From Gammaproteobacteria bacterium (GTDB lineage: Bacteria; Pseudomonadota; Gammaproteobacteria; Pseudomonadales; Azotimanducaceae), in NCBI GenBank assembly GCA_009840305.1, contig VXNY01000031.1, positions 274,130-338,129 of the forward strand: 64,000 bases of DNA. The letters are read 5' to 3'. Shown here in pieces: positions 8,988 to 18,041 of the stretch (its first letter is position 1; every line of letters starts with the position of its first letter). The notes below the pieces were generated by a model that was not told the origin of the DNA, searched no databases, and was given only the letters and a program-made list of their open reading frames with translations. The position numbers and the translations under genes are program-made.

Positions 8988-10757
8988 CTATTCTTCATCT
9001 TTTGTTTTGGCCACATTGGAGCGGCGGAACTTATTTCTGAACCAATTCGTAAATGCATTCCCTTCGGGCTCTCCATCTTCAGACTCCTCTAACTCCTCTG
9101 TAACATTCGGTTTAACGAAGGCACTTTGATCCTCGACCGACTCCAACTCTTCTTTCAATTTCCTTGCACGTGCTTCGGCTTCAAGTGTTTGAGCAATTTC
9201 CTCGGTATTGACTGGAGCGTTCCAACTAAAAGGACCTCCATTGGGAGGGAGGGTCCACAATCCACTCCGACTCAGATAATAAAAGTCGAAGAAACTCACT
9301 GATACTACAGGAGCCGAATAACGTTCAAAAATGTCATTCATTACTCGCGTTCGCGTGACGTTATTGCGAACGAGACTCTGGTATTCAGGGTCAAACACTC
9401 TATCAGAGTCTAGTCCAAGTTTGCTCAGGCGTTCGTACTCTACGCGGGTGTATTCGGCGATTAAATCCTCAGTTGGTTCGAGGCTATATTCCTCTGCGTA
9501 TTGACGAATAAAAAGACCTTCGAGGATACCAAAATATGTTCGAGTTAGTAAAGAAGGTTTCAATCCGTTTTTATCCGGTACGAACGTAGCTCCTAGTTCA
9601 GACCAATTTTCTTCAACTGGTGGTGCGTGATGCTCTCCGACTAATATGCGATAGGGCAAATCAATTGGATTCTGCGCACAAATTTGTGCAGCCACTTGGG
9701 CTTGCTTAGCATCGCGGGTACCTTGCGGTATAGTCCCTTCGACATATTGTTTCAGCTCCTCATTCAGCTCTTCCATGTTCTTGTAAGGAACATCGTCACG
9801 AGTAAAAAATTCTTCGTTGACCGAATCGGGTGATAGTTCTTCAACCTTCAATATCTTGACTGTGACATGTAAACGGCGGGATGGTAGTCGAGATACGTCT
9901 AGCCACGAGAAAATCGATTCTGTCGGCGTTGTCTCTGTTTGTTCACTTTCCTCCGTCGAATCGTCAGACTCGGATTCATCCACTTCGCCGACTTCGATCG
10001 ATTTCGTGTCTTCAACGAATTCTTCGTCCGCAACAGGGAGGGAAAACGAAGGAACATTTGCAATTTGTGCATCAACTTCAAACTCGTCGCCGGTCGATCG
10101 ATTCAGTAATTCGTCGTGTAATACTGAACCTAATAGATCGTCATCGTATAACCCTTTCTCAATAACGACTTGGTGTTTTCCTAGATAATCTTGCGCCCAT
10201 TCCGCGTACGTGCTTCTGATATCTCCGGTGAAATTTGATGCAATGTCTTCGATTTCGACGATCACCCTATCCCCGGTTTGAATTGGTCGATTGACCTCTG
10301 AACCGATAGCACGCTCAAACCGATAAAGAGAACCACTGCGTTTTAGAAAGTCTTCATCGGCTGAAATCTTTGGATCACAAAGATTTAGCGACTCTAGTTG
10401 GGATAGGTCGAGGACTGGCCTCACGACAAAATCAACAATGTATTCCGTTTGACTTAACTCATCGGGTTTGTCGATATCTGCATAGGTAATTTTCCAAACA
10501 TCAAACTCTTCAAGATTTTCAGCGAATTCCATCGCTTCTCGAACACCTTGTGTATGTATGTTCTTTAAGATCGCGTCGCGATATCTGTCTTTTATCAAGC
10601 TACGTGGTACTTTTCCTGGTCGAAAACCAGGCAAGCGAGCTTCTTGAGCTAGTTCTTCTGCGTTGCGTTCAAATCGCTCATTGATTTCGTCCTCGCTCAG
10701 TTTGAACCGGAGTCGTCGTTCCAGTGAACTGAGTGGTTTTATAGACGTGGTTTGCAT
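8988..10757 (-). CDS. tig: Trigger factor, unusually long
   Basis: Ribosome-bound chaperone at the nascent-chain exit. The ribosome-docking signature GFRPGKVP (about residues 44-51) is intact and the N-terminal and C-terminal helical regions are recognisable. It is 589 aa, against about 430-450 for ordinary trigger factors. The excess is a long acidic Glu/Asp/Ser/Thr-rich insertion in the middle (roughly 245-285, inside or beside the FKBP-like isomerase domain) and an extended acidic C-terminus ending in a basic patch (NWFRNKFRR). The isomerase domain itself looks weakly conserved. The ATG at 10757 is preferred over an adjacent TTG at 10760. Its position before clpP-clpX confirms identity. 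Confidence 0.87.
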   Translation of the reverse strand: MQTTSIKPLSSLERRLRFKLSEDEINERFERNAEELAQEARLPGFRPGKVPRSLIKDRYRDAILKNIHTQGVREAMEFAENLEEFDVWKITYADIDKPDELSQTEYIVDFVVRPVLDLSQLESLNLCDPKISADEDFLKRSGSLYRFERAIGSEVNRPIQTGDRVIVEIEDIASNFTGDIRSTYAEWAQDYLGKHQVVIEKGLYDDDLLGSVLHDELLNRSTGDEFEVDAQIANVPSFSLPVADEEFVEDTKSIEVGEVDESESDDSTEESEQTETTPTESIFSWLDVSRLPSRRLHVTVKILKVEELSPDSVNEEFFTRDDVPYKNMEELNEELKQYVEGTIPQGTRDAKQAQVAAQICAQNPIDLPYRILVGEHHAPPVEENWSELGATFVPDKNGLKPSLLTRTYFGILEGLFIRQYAEEYSLEPTEDLIAEYTRVEYERLSKLGLDSDRVFDPEYQSLVRNNVTRTRVMNDIFERYSAPVVSVSFFDFYYLSRSGLWTLPPNGGPFSWNAPVNTEEIAQTLEAEARARKLKEELESVEDQSAFVKPNVTEELEESEDGEPEGNAFTNWFRNKFRRSNVAKTKDEE

Positions 10758-10801
10758 CAAGAACTGTTATCTCAAAAATTGGCGTTGATGGGATTGGTCG
10801 T

Positions 10802-10878
10802 TGGGGTGGATGATGGGGCTTGAACCCACGACAACCAGATCCACAATCTGGGGCTCTACCAACTGAGCTACATCCACC
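10802..10878 (-). tRNA. tRNA-His (GTG)
   Basis: Read on the minus strand, a complete cloverleaf can be drawn: acceptor GTGGATG pairing with CATCCAC, anticodon loop containing GTG, T-arm with GGTTCAAGC and an encoded CCA. The extra G before position 1 (at 10878) and the C discriminator are the histidine identity marks. Confidence 0.95.
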
Positions 10879-10972
10879 AAAGAACTTTCATCGCGCTCGC
10901 GCCAGAGCTTGGAAGTAAGTAGGCTCTAACCCAATAGAAATGATCACAAATTTTACGGATGACTGAACTGAA

Positions 10973-10999
10973 ATGAATTCACGGTTACAGTGAATTCAT
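10973..10999 (-). terminator. Hairpin between tRNA-Arg and tRNA-His
   Basis: ATGAATTCAC, a 7-base spacer and GTGAATTCAT form a perfect 10-bp inverted repeat just downstream of tRNA-Arg on the minus strand, followed by TTTC. It could be a weak, AT-rich terminator or a processing hairpin. The T-run precedes rather than follows the stem, so the terminator call is tentative. Confidence 0.4.
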
Positions 11000-11008
11000 C
11001 TGAAAAAT

Positions 11009-11085
11009 TGGCACGCTCGGAAGGACTCGAACCTTCAACCCTCGGCTTAGAAGGCCGATGCTCTATCCAGTTGAGCTACGAGCGC
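11009..11085 (-). tRNA. tRNA-Arg (TCT)
   Basis: The minus strand shows a full cloverleaf: acceptor GCGCTCG with CGAGCGT (ending in a G-T pair), D-arm TAGCTCA, anticodon stem TCGGC/GCCGA with loop CTTCTAA (anticodon TCT, reading AGA), T-arm GGTTCGAGT and an encoded CCA. Its 5' end overlaps the 3' end of the membrane-protein ORF upstream by 10 bases. Confidence 0.95.
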
Positions 11086-11594
11086 TTGGTAGAAAAATTA
11101 AACCCAAGAGATTCAAACATCGTCTCTGGAAATTCGAACTTTTTCGGAGGGTACTCAGAATTTGCTAGATAGTCTTTCTTGACGTTGTAGCATGTCAATC
11201 CAATTGATACAAAGAGTGCCGCCAAATTACAAACGACGGGGCCTACCAACCCTGCTCGCGAAGGTCGCATAAACTCAAAAGTGTCCACGACCCAAAAAAA
11301 TACTGCGACAAAAAATATTAGCCATATCAACCATAGCCTCAAAAACACAAAAAAGAAATACACCCCATTCTTGGGAATTGTTCTATTTCGAATGCGATAG
11401 ATACACCATCCAAAAGCCAGACAGAAGGCTGGGAGCATGGCAAGTGAAGGGATCAGAGGACCCTCGTCTCTGTATGGTAGTAGTAGTAGACCTATTACCA
11501 GACCAAGCCCGATAAACCACAAAAAACAGTGGGAGAAAAACAGCCAACTAAAAGCGATAATTTCAAAAGCACGTGATGTTATTCTCGTCGACAC
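11076..11594 (-). CDS. Hypothetical four-helix membrane protein
   Basis: I do not recognise this 172-aa protein. It has about four hydrophobic segments (roughly residues 13-40, 48-65, 78-102 and 115-137) with Arg/Lys-rich loops, so it is probably an inner-membrane protein. It starts with GTG at 11594; no strong ribosome binding site is visible. Its stop codon lies inside the 5' end of tRNA-Arg, so transcript processing at the tRNA would remove its last codons. The long open frame with membrane-protein composition argues that it is real, but it could be a chance ORF between tRNA genes. Confidence 0.5.
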   Translation of the reverse strand: MSTRITSRAFEIIAFSWLFFSHCFLWFIGLGLVIGLLLLPYRDEGPLIPSLAMLPAFCLAFGWCIYRIRNRTIPKNGVYFFFVFLRLWLIWLIFFVAVFFWVVDTFEFMRPSRAGLVGPVVCNLAALFVSIGLTCYNVKKDYLANSEYPPKKFEFPETMFESLGFNFSTKRS

Positions 11595-11783
11595 GTTGAT
11601 TATTCTCGGCTTAAATTAGTGTTATCATCAGTATCAAACGCCAAAATTCTACACTGTCCGCTTCATCTAACAGGTTATGTGTACTGTAGCGTGGTATGAT
11701 CCATTCCCAGGTTCTTGTTTTGATCCAGGCATCCGATGCAAGACACTAGTCTCCCATCTCTATCAGGCTTCTACTGTAAGAAA

Positions 11784-11860
<77 letters not shown>

Positions 11861-11874
11861 ATCTTCTTAGATAT

Positions 11875-11903
11875 ATGCTACTCACACGATATACCCAAAT
11901 CAA
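11875..11903 (-). promoter_or_regulatory. Possible promoter of tRNA-Pro
   Basis: On the minus strand TTGATT is followed after 17 bases by TAGCAT, about 14 bases before the tRNA 5' end. Each hexamer matches the sigma-70 consensus at four of six positions. Spacing and place fit a tRNA promoter, but matches of this quality also occur by chance. Confidence 0.35.
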
Positions 11904-11981
11904 ATGAATATTTTTGACAATTCCTTTCACGGACGCTGTGCAAAATTGTTTGCTCCTCTGACCTGGAATCACTTTCCCTAA

Positions 11982-12836
11982 ATGACCGCCCGCATTCTTA
12001 ACGGATTAACAATTGCTAAGTCCATTCGACAGGAAGTGGGCTACAGAGTTCAACAGATCTTTGAACAACATGACGTACGCCCGGGACTAACGGTAATTCT
12101 AGTAGGTAGTGACCCTGCTTCAGAGCTCTACGTAAGATTAAAGAAACGAGACTGTGAGGCTGCCGGTATTAGTTGTGAGGTAAAAAATTTCCCTGCTGAC
12201 ATCTCTGAACAACAGCTTACAGATACGATCGATTCTTTGAATGCGGAACCCAATGTTCACGGCATATTGCTACAACTGCCATTGCCCGATCAGTTCTATA
12301 CTCCGAGAATTGTTGACCGTGTTGATCCAACCAAAGATGTAGACGGTATCACACCCTTGAATATGGGCAAACTTGCGCTGCGAGAACCAGCCCATCGATG
12401 TTGTACGCCGAAAGGTGTAATGACTTTGCTCGATCATACTGGCATAGATCTTTTGGGATTGGATGCTGTGGTTGTGGGTGCGTCGAATCACGTTGGTCGG
12501 CCAATGTGTTTGGAGTTGTTGTTGCGTGGATGTACTGTCACCTGTACTCATAAGTATTCGAGAGACACTTCATTTCACACACGGCAAGCAGACATTCTCG
12601 TGACAGCAACGGGTATTGGTGGTCTGATTCGAAAAGACTGGGTTAAACCAGGTGCGGTCGTCATCGATGTTGGAATCGAAACTCAACCAGACGGACGATT
12701 GAAAGGTGATGTTGCATATGAGGAAGTGAAAGAAATCGCGTCTTGGATCACGCCCGTACCTGGTGGTGTTGGTCCAATGACTCGAGTCTCAATACTGCAG
12801 AACTTACTAGCAACCGTCGAACAGACTCTACATTGA
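11982..12836 (+). CDS. folD: FolD, methylenetetrahydrofolate dehydrogenase/cyclohydrolase
   Basis: Bifunctional cytoplasmic enzyme interconverting 5,10-methylene-, 5,10-methenyl- and 10-formyl-tetrahydrofolate. At 284 aa it is of normal length, with the substrate-site region VRLKKRDCEAAGI (Lys of the catalytic site), the LPLP segment, DVDGITPLNMG, and the NADP-binding VVVGASNHVGRP. The C-terminal VPGGVGPMT motif is intact. The Rossmann motif has ASNHVG where ASRIVG-like sequence is more usual. Its stop codon overlaps the TTG start of lpxH, so the two are likely translationally coupled. Confidence 0.93.
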   Translation: MTARILNGLTIAKSIRQEVGYRVQQIFEQHDVRPGLTVILVGSDPASELYVRLKKRDCEAAGISCEVKNFPADISEQQLTDTIDSLNAEPNVHGILLQLPLPDQFYTPRIVDRVDPTKDVDGITPLNMGKLALREPAHRCCTPKGVMTLLDHTGIDLLGLDAVVVGASNHVGRPMCLELLLRGCTVTCTHKYSRDTSFHTRQADILVTATGIGGLIRKDWVKPGAVVIDVGIETQPDGRLKGDVAYEEVKEIASWITPVPGGVGPMTRVSILQNLLATVEQTLH

Positions 12837-13573
12837 ACCGCTTCTTCATAGCTGACCTTCACCTAGACCCCGCGGCACCACAAAAACTCTTCACTCTACA
12901 AGTGGTGTTAGCCAACGCCGTCAAACTCGATTGTGAAATATACATTCTTGGCGACCTAGTCGAGACATGGGTTGGAGACGATGACGATTGTGCGTTCGCC
13001 GATCAACTTCGTGAAACTCTTCGAGTTCCATCTCAACTAGTCCCACTCTATCTCATGCACGGTAATCGAGATTTTCTGTTCGGTCAAAAATTCGCGTCTG
13101 ACGTCGGTGCGAAAATTCTTGACGATCCAACTGTAATCGAAATTGAAGGCGAACGAATTCTACTCTCTCACGGGGACATGTATTGCACGAGCGACCTTCC
13201 TTACCAAGAGATTCGTACAAAATTTCGGTCTGCAGAATGGCAACATTCATTTCTCGCCAAGACCTTAGATGAACGTAGACATCTCGCGGCAACGATGCGT
13301 AAGCAGAGCAAGGAAGCGGTGGCTGAAAAAAGTGACTACATAACTGATGTCGTTGAAGATGCAATAATTGAGTCACTTCAGAGGTATGATTGCAGGACCA
13401 TGATTCACGGGCACACTCATCGCCCCGGTCAACATCGAATGGGAAACGGATTTACACGTTACGTATTGGGAGATTGGGGTCGCTGCGGTTGGCAAATATA
13501 TGCAACTCCGCAAATTCGCCTCGAGTGTTTCCCTGTGCGAGAAGCACCCAGCGAAGCTCCAACTAGTCCGTAG
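12833..13573 (+). CDS. lpxH: LpxH, UDP-2,3-diacylglucosamine diphosphatase
   Basis: Lipid A pathway enzyme (calcineurin-like phosphoesterase) that cleaves UDP-2,3-diacylglucosamine to lipid X and UMP at the inner membrane. Metal ligands are seen in ADLHLD, GDLVETWVGDDD, HGNRDF, SHGD and IHGHTHRP. A longer open frame exists upstream inside folD, but family length (about 240 aa) and the FIADLHL start favour the TTG at 12833, which overlaps the folD stop as TTGA and gives 246 aa. It implies an LPS-bearing Gram-negative cell. The 3' end overlaps the convergent miaE by 11 bases. Confidence 0.92.
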   Translation: MNRFFIADLHLDPAAPQKLFTLQVVLANAVKLDCEIYILGDLVETWVGDDDDCAFADQLRETLRVPSQLVPLYLMHGNRDFLFGQKFASDVGAKILDDPTVIEIEGERILLSHGDMYCTSDLPYQEIRTKFRSAEWQHSFLAKTLDERRHLAATMRKQSKEAVAEKSDYITDVVEDAIIESLQRYDCRTMIHGHTHRPGQHRMGNGFTRYVLGDWGRCGWQIYATPQIRLECFPVREAPSEAPTSP

Positions 13574-14174
13574 AGTCGCCCGGATCACCACTATGAAATC
13601 TGAACTGGTCGTCAAATCTGGTAATCAACTGCGCTTCATGACCAAGTAGTTCCTGCACCCGCACATTAATCACTGATTCCTCCTCTAAACGGACGGCCAT
13701 ATCGAGATATGTCAAAAAATGCCTGTGTTCCGACTCCTTCAACTTGCCGTACAACTTCGCGACTCTTCCTTCCAGAACTTCCTCCAATAGTTCAAATCGC
13801 TCGTAACTGCGGGCTTCAATAATTGAGGCAATTAACAAATCATCGAATTTTGTGGAGGTATGCTCTCTCGCGTAGCTGTGTAAAGCTCTCGCGTACTTAC
13901 TTGGGCTTAAATGCACGTACTCGATCTCCAATGTCTTCAGTAGCGCATGCACCTGTTCAAAGTGGCGCATCTCTTCTCGGACAATCCTTGAGAGTTGGAC
14001 AGCAAAATCACACCATTCTTCATATCGATAGATCATTGACAATGCCGAACTAGCTGCTTTTCGTTCACAGTTTGCATGATCGATTAACAACACCGGCTGA
14101 CAGTTTGAAGCGTGTATTACCCAAGATTCCGGTGTGCTGACGTGGAGAAACTCAGCCGCTTCGAGTGCCGCCAT
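13563..14174 (-). CDS. miaE: MiaE, tRNA-(ms2io6A37) hydroxylase
   Basis: Non-haem di-iron monooxygenase that hydroxylates the isopentenyl group of ms2i6A at position 37 of certain tRNAs. Family landmarks are LLIDHANCERKAASSAL, VREEMRHFEQVH, IEARSYERFELL and SEHRHFLTYL; the Glu and His residues in these form the carboxylate-bridged iron site. The 203-aa length fits. It converges on lpxH with an 11-base overlap and lies downstream of purF on the same strand. Confidence 0.9.
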   Translation of the reverse strand: MAALEAAEFLHVSTPESWVIHASNCQPVLLIDHANCERKAASSALSMIYRYEEWCDFAVQLSRIVREEMRHFEQVHALLKTLEIEYVHLSPSKYARALHSYAREHTSTKFDDLLIASIIEARSYERFELLEEVLEGRVAKLYGKLKESEHRHFLTYLDMAVRLEEESVINVRVQELLGHEAQLITRFDDQFRFHSGDPGDSTD

Positions 14175-14204
14175 ATTGATGACTTTTTGTGCTACGACGT
14201 TAGG

Positions 14205-15704
14205 TTAGAAATTCTGAAACGCTAAAGCTGCTTCGGTCGCTACTTTTGAAGCGTTACTACGAATTTCGGAAAGCGCCATCAAGTAATCCGGACTAATGTC
14301 TGGATTGTAGTATTCGCCGTCAAATACAGAACATTCAAAACCGTCGACGCTGGTGTTTCCTTCGCGCGCCGCGGCAATCAAGTCAGGAAGCGTTTGATAC
14401 ACGAGCATGTCTGCTCCGATGCGGTTCGCAATCTGTTCTTCATTGCGATTGTTCGCTAAGAATTCGCTACTTGTCGGTAAATCAATACCGAATACATTCG
14501 GATATCGGATCGGTGGCGCTGCGGACGCTACATACACTTTTTTAGCACCTGCAATACGTGCTTGTCGAATACTCTCGGACAAAGTCGTTCCACGAACAAT
14601 GGAATCTTCAATCAGCAGCACATTTTTACTTTCAAACTCAAGCTGAATCGCGTTTAATTTTTGACGCACCGACTTTCGTCGCATACTTTGTTCAGGCATG
14701 ATGAAAGTACGACCTATATAACGATTCTTGACGAATCCTTCACGTAGTTTCACGTCTAATCGATTCGCGACTGGAATTGCCGCGGTTCGACTTGTCTCAG
14801 GTATTGGAATCACTACGTCGATATCGTGTTCGCCGTGGGGAAACCGGTCCAAGATTTGATCAGCGAGTTTGTCACCCATTCGAAGTCTTGCTTTGTACAC
14901 AGAGATATTGTCTAAGACAGAATCTGGACGCGCGAGATATACATGCTCGAAAATACACGGTGTCAGACTAGGGTTATCGTGGCAGACTTGGGCGTGAAGT
15001 TGCCCTTGGCGATCGATAAAAATCGCTTCTCCCGGTAGTACATCGCGATAAATCTCGTACCCCAACACCGAGAGTACCGCAGACTCACTAGCAATGATGT
15101 AGTCATCAGTTACACCCCGCTTGATACCCAGAATCAGTGGCCGAATCCCTCGGGGATCCCGAATTCCAACGATTCCAGAGCCGACTATTAATGCGACCAC
15201 CGCATACCCGCCACGACATGCTAAATGTAGCTTTCTCACTGCATCAAATACGTTCTCAGGTTCGACGACGCACCGGTTTCTGCTATCTAATTCATTTGCA
15301 AGCACATTGAGAAACAGCTCCGAGTCCGACGAGGTGTTGATATGTCGAGGGACGTTGCGAAAATACTGTTCTCTTAGTTCGCGTACGTTGGTGAGGTTCC
15401 CGTTATGAGCTAGACCAATGCCGTAGGGGGAATTTACATACAGAGGCTGCGCTTCGTGAAAGCTACTGGTACCCGCAGTCGGATAGCGAACATGGCCGAT
15501 TCCCATGTTGCCACGGAGTCCTTGAAGATGTTGTTCATCAAAAACTTCGCTGACGAGTCCAGCTTGCTTATAGCTGTGACATCGCTGATCATGAGAAGTT
15601 ACGATTCCTGCGGAATCCTGCCCTCGGTGCTGAAGCACCAACAACGCGTCATATAGTTCTTGGCTGACTGGGTCACTACTGACTATGCCAACGATGCCAC
15701 ACAT
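14205..15704 (-). CDS. purF: PurF, amidophosphoribosyltransferase
   Basis: First committed enzyme of de novo purine synthesis; it transfers glutamine ammonia to PRPP. The N-terminal nucleophile is Cys2 after Met removal (MCGIVGIV). The glutaminase domain is followed by a phosphoribosyltransferase domain with the PRPP loop VLLIEDSIVRGTT. At 499 aa the length is standard. Start and the cvpA stop share one base (TAATG), the classic cvpA-purF coupling. Confidence 0.95.
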   Translation of the reverse strand: MCGIVGIVSSDPVSQELYDALLVLQHRGQDSAGIVTSHDQRCHSYKQAGLVSEVFDEQHLQGLRGNMGIGHVRYPTAGTSSFHEAQPLYVNSPYGIGLAHNGNLTNVRELREQYFRNVPRHINTSSDSELFLNVLANELDSRNRCVVEPENVFDAVRKLHLACRGGYAVVALIVGSGIVGIRDPRGIRPLILGIKRGVTDDYIIASESAVLSVLGYEIYRDVLPGEAIFIDRQGQLHAQVCHDNPSLTPCIFEHVYLARPDSVLDNISVYKARLRMGDKLADQILDRFPHGEHDIDVVIPIPETSRTAAIPVANRLDVKLREGFVKNRYIGRTFIMPEQSMRRKSVRQKLNAIQLEFESKNVLLIEDSIVRGTTLSESIRQARIAGAKKVYVASAAPPIRYPNVFGIDLPTSSEFLANNRNEEQIANRIGADMLVYQTLPDLIAAAREGNTSVDGFECSVFDGEYYNPDISPDYLMALSEIRSNASKVATEAALAFQNF

Positions 15705-16219
15705 TATGTACTTGTGGGGGGACTTGCAGGTGTAGAAAAAGACCCGAGAATGTCTCGAACGAAGACTTCAAACTCCATCAAAAACTGTAACAATCGAGAG
15801 TTTTTCCAGAGCTCTTCGGGAGCGGTTCCAAGTTCGAAAATTATACCTATCGCGATCACTACGAAAGCACCAGTCAAGAAACCTAAAACCATGCCTAGCA
15901 CCCGATCCAAGGGTTTCAGTCCAGTCATGTCAAGCGCTTTACTAACAAATTGTTGAGTAAACGCCCCTACTACCAAAACTGCGATGAGTAAGAGAGCAAA
16001 ACCAATGACTTCAGGTAACCACGGTATTGACTCTAAACCTTTAGGAAATATCAAGTTTCCAATGGTTGTACCAAACATGATGCCGAGCACAATACCCACG
16101 ACCCAAGAAGCCAAACCGACTAGCGATTTGAGAAACCCGCTAAATCTTCCAACCAGCGCGCCGAGCAGCAATATCACACAGATAGCGATATCGACTACGC
16201 CAATTTCGAAAGGCGACAC
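15704..16219 (-). CDS. cvpA: CvpA-family membrane protein
   Basis: Inner-membrane protein of the CvpA family (colicin V production; the cellular role is still not well defined). The 171-aa protein has about four hydrophobic helices and the family start DIAICVILLLGALVGRFSGFL. It lies between the SPOR-domain gene (5 bases upstream) and purF (one-base overlap), the standard gammaproteobacterial order dedD-cvpA-purF. Confidence 0.9.
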   Translation of the reverse strand: MSPFEIGVVDIAICVILLLGALVGRFSGFLKSLVGLASWVVGIVLGIMFGTTIGNLIFPKGLESIPWLPEVIGFALLLIAVLVVGAFTQQFVSKALDMTGLKPLDRVLGMVLGFLTGAFVVIAIGIIFELGTAPEELWKNSRLLQFLMEFEVFVRDILGSFSTPASPPTST

Positions 16220-16224
16220 GTCTC

Positions 16225-16764
16225 CTAATCTCGGTAAGCAACGATCATCGGTTTGATGTCGTATTTCGTCTCTAGCGTCGACGATTGATCTTCTGCGTCA
16301 TCGCGCCGGAGAAATGGTCCAACCGCGACCCGATGCATCGTTTTGCCATCGACCTTCGCAACTGACAACCATGCTTGGTCGCCTGCAGCTAGGCACTGAT
16401 CGACTAAATTTTGTGCACTCTCCTCGTTCGCGAAACTCGCGAGTTGTACCGCCCAGCGCTTTGTCTCTGCAACTTCTGTAGTAAGTTCTGGTTCCCCGAC
16501 TCGGACGCCAGTTTCTTTGTCAAAGCCGTCGGCATCAACGAGCGTGTCAAGTTTTGCTCCCGCTTCGTACACTGCATCCACAGAAGGTTCTTCGATTTTC
16601 AGATCGGGTAGTTCGATTTGGGGATTTTCGAAATCGTCGATCTCGGTGGTTATCTGTACGGGTTTGTCGAACAGCATCGGCACGAAGATCACCAACACCG
16701 CGGCTAAGAAAATGCTCCCGACGACAATGTTTCGCTTTCTAGCATCCATTCTGTTTTTTTTCAT
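16225..16764 (-). CDS. dedD: SPOR-domain cell-division protein, DedD-like
   Basis: Bitopic inner-membrane protein expected to act at the septum. It has a short basic cytoplasmic start, one membrane segment (about residues 11-28), an acidic periplasmic linker and a C-terminal SPOR domain (about 105-179: WAVQLASFANEESA and HRVAVGPF), which binds denuded septal peptidoglycan in studied members. At 179 aa it is somewhat shorter than E. coli DedD. Its place between folC and cvpA supports the name. Confidence 0.82.
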   Translation of the reverse strand: MKKNRMDARKRNIVVGSIFLAAVLVIFVPMLFDKPVQITTEIDDFENPQIELPDLKIEEPSVDAVYEAGAKLDTLVDADGFDKETGVRVGEPELTTEVAETKRWAVQLASFANEESAQNLVDQCLAAGDQAWLSVAKVDGKTMHRVAVGPFLRRDDAEDQSSTLETKYDIKPMIVAYRD

Positions 16765-16768
16765 TCCA

Positions 16769-18007
16769 TTAACTCGCGACTTTTGCCCGGAGTCGACCTA
16801 CGACATCAAAAGAACCAACGACTAAGATCAAGTCTCCTGATACCGTATTGGCTACCAATTCTTGGTAGGCGAAATCCAATTCTTCGATACATTGTATTCC
16901 AAAGTCAGCACTTTGAGCCTTCCAAGTGGTACCTCGTCTTCCCTGCGTAGACGTAACGAGCACGCGGTCCGTCGGTATTTTTAATGCATTGACAATACCG
17001 GAAAAGTCTTTGCGCTTCGATATTCCCAATAAAACTCTAGCGACTCGTTTATCAGTCAACTTCGGTAGGAATCGCAGTAAGTATTCGACTGCATCTGGAT
17101 TGTGCGCGACATCCAAGAGCCAAACGCGATCCAAATGATGAAACAGTTCCATGCGCCCGGGTAGTTGGCTGATATGCAATTCGGATATGAAAGAATCTCT
17201 AACTGGGTACCCCAAGGTAACCGTAATTTGCGCCGCAAGTGCGAGTGATAGAGGATGTTTGGGTATCCCAGATAACTCTAAACGCCTCACTCTCGAGTCT
17301 TGTCGAACTGCGATGCCGCACATGTTTTGGTCGAGCAACTGAAAGTCAAAGTCGCAACCGCGGCGATATACTGGACAATCTAGTGCGCGAGCCCGACCCA
17401 CGACAGTCGATATGTTCTTCGTGTCTCCGTAGAGTAGCGGTATGCGACAACGAGAAATTCCTGCTTTTTCCCACCCAATAGTCTCGAGATCAGGTCCCAG
17501 CATCTCTTGATGATCTAATGCAATCGAGGTTATCACATTGACGTCTCGATGTACGACATTGGTGGCATCATATCGACCACCAACTCCAACTTCCAACAGA
17601 GCAACATCTACCCGGTGTTCTTTGAAAATCCACAAACCTGCTAGCGTCGCATAGTCGTGATAGCTCAATTGAACATAGTCCTGAGCTTCTTGTATCACTT
17701 CAAAAGCGAAAACAATCTCTTCGTCCCCAACCTCTCGACCATTGATACGAATTCGTTCGTTGTATCGTTCTAGATGAGGAGAGTACGTGCTCCCGACTTT
17801 AATACCCTGCGCAAGGAGCAACTGTTCTGTGAAATTTACCGTGGTTCCCTTGCCATTCGTTCCCGCAATGACTACTACTTGTTGTGCAGATTTCAATAAA
17901 CCCAATTGTCGTGCGACACGAACCACATGATACCAGCTCCGTTTTCGACCCGTTTGCTGCGCGAGTTCAATCCAAGCAAGCCAAGAATGAAGATCTGAGG
18001 ACCCCAC
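16769..18007 (-). CDS. folC: FolC, folylpolyglutamate/dihydrofolate synthase
   Basis: ATP-dependent ligase that makes dihydrofolate and adds glutamates to folates. The P-loop is GTNGKGTT (49-56), followed by a YSPHLERYNERIRING segment and the Mur-ligase-type central domain; a DVAHNP motif is in the C-terminal domain. At 412 aa it is of normal size. The next gene upstream is truA, only 34 bases away, with no accD between them, although accD commonly precedes folC in this locus. Confidence 0.92.
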   Translation of the reverse strand: MGSSDLHSWLAWIELAQQTGRKRSWYHVVRVARQLGLLKSAQQVVVIAGTNGKGTTVNFTEQLLLAQGIKVGSTYSPHLERYNERIRINGREVGDEEIVFAFEVIQEAQDYVQLSYHDYATLAGLWIFKEHRVDVALLEVGVGGRYDATNVVHRDVNVITSIALDHQEMLGPDLETIGWEKAGISRCRIPLLYGDTKNISTVVGRARALDCPVYRRGCDFDFQLLDQNMCGIAVRQDSRVRRLELSGIPKHPLSLALAAQITVTLGYPVRDSFISELHISQLPGRMELFHHLDRVWLLDVAHNPDAVEYLLRFLPKLTDKRVARVLLGISKRKDFSGIVNALKIPTDRVLVTSTQGRRGTTWKAQSADFGIQCIEELDFAYQELVANTVSGDLILVVGSFDVVGRLRAKVAS

Positions 18008-18041
18008 CGGGGGCGAGACTACTTGGTGTTGAGCCAGACGA

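Noticed and set aside
12743..12832. Longer N-terminus for lpxH
   Set aside because: It lies inside folD, does not match the family and would make the protein 30 residues too long; the TTG at 12833 fits.
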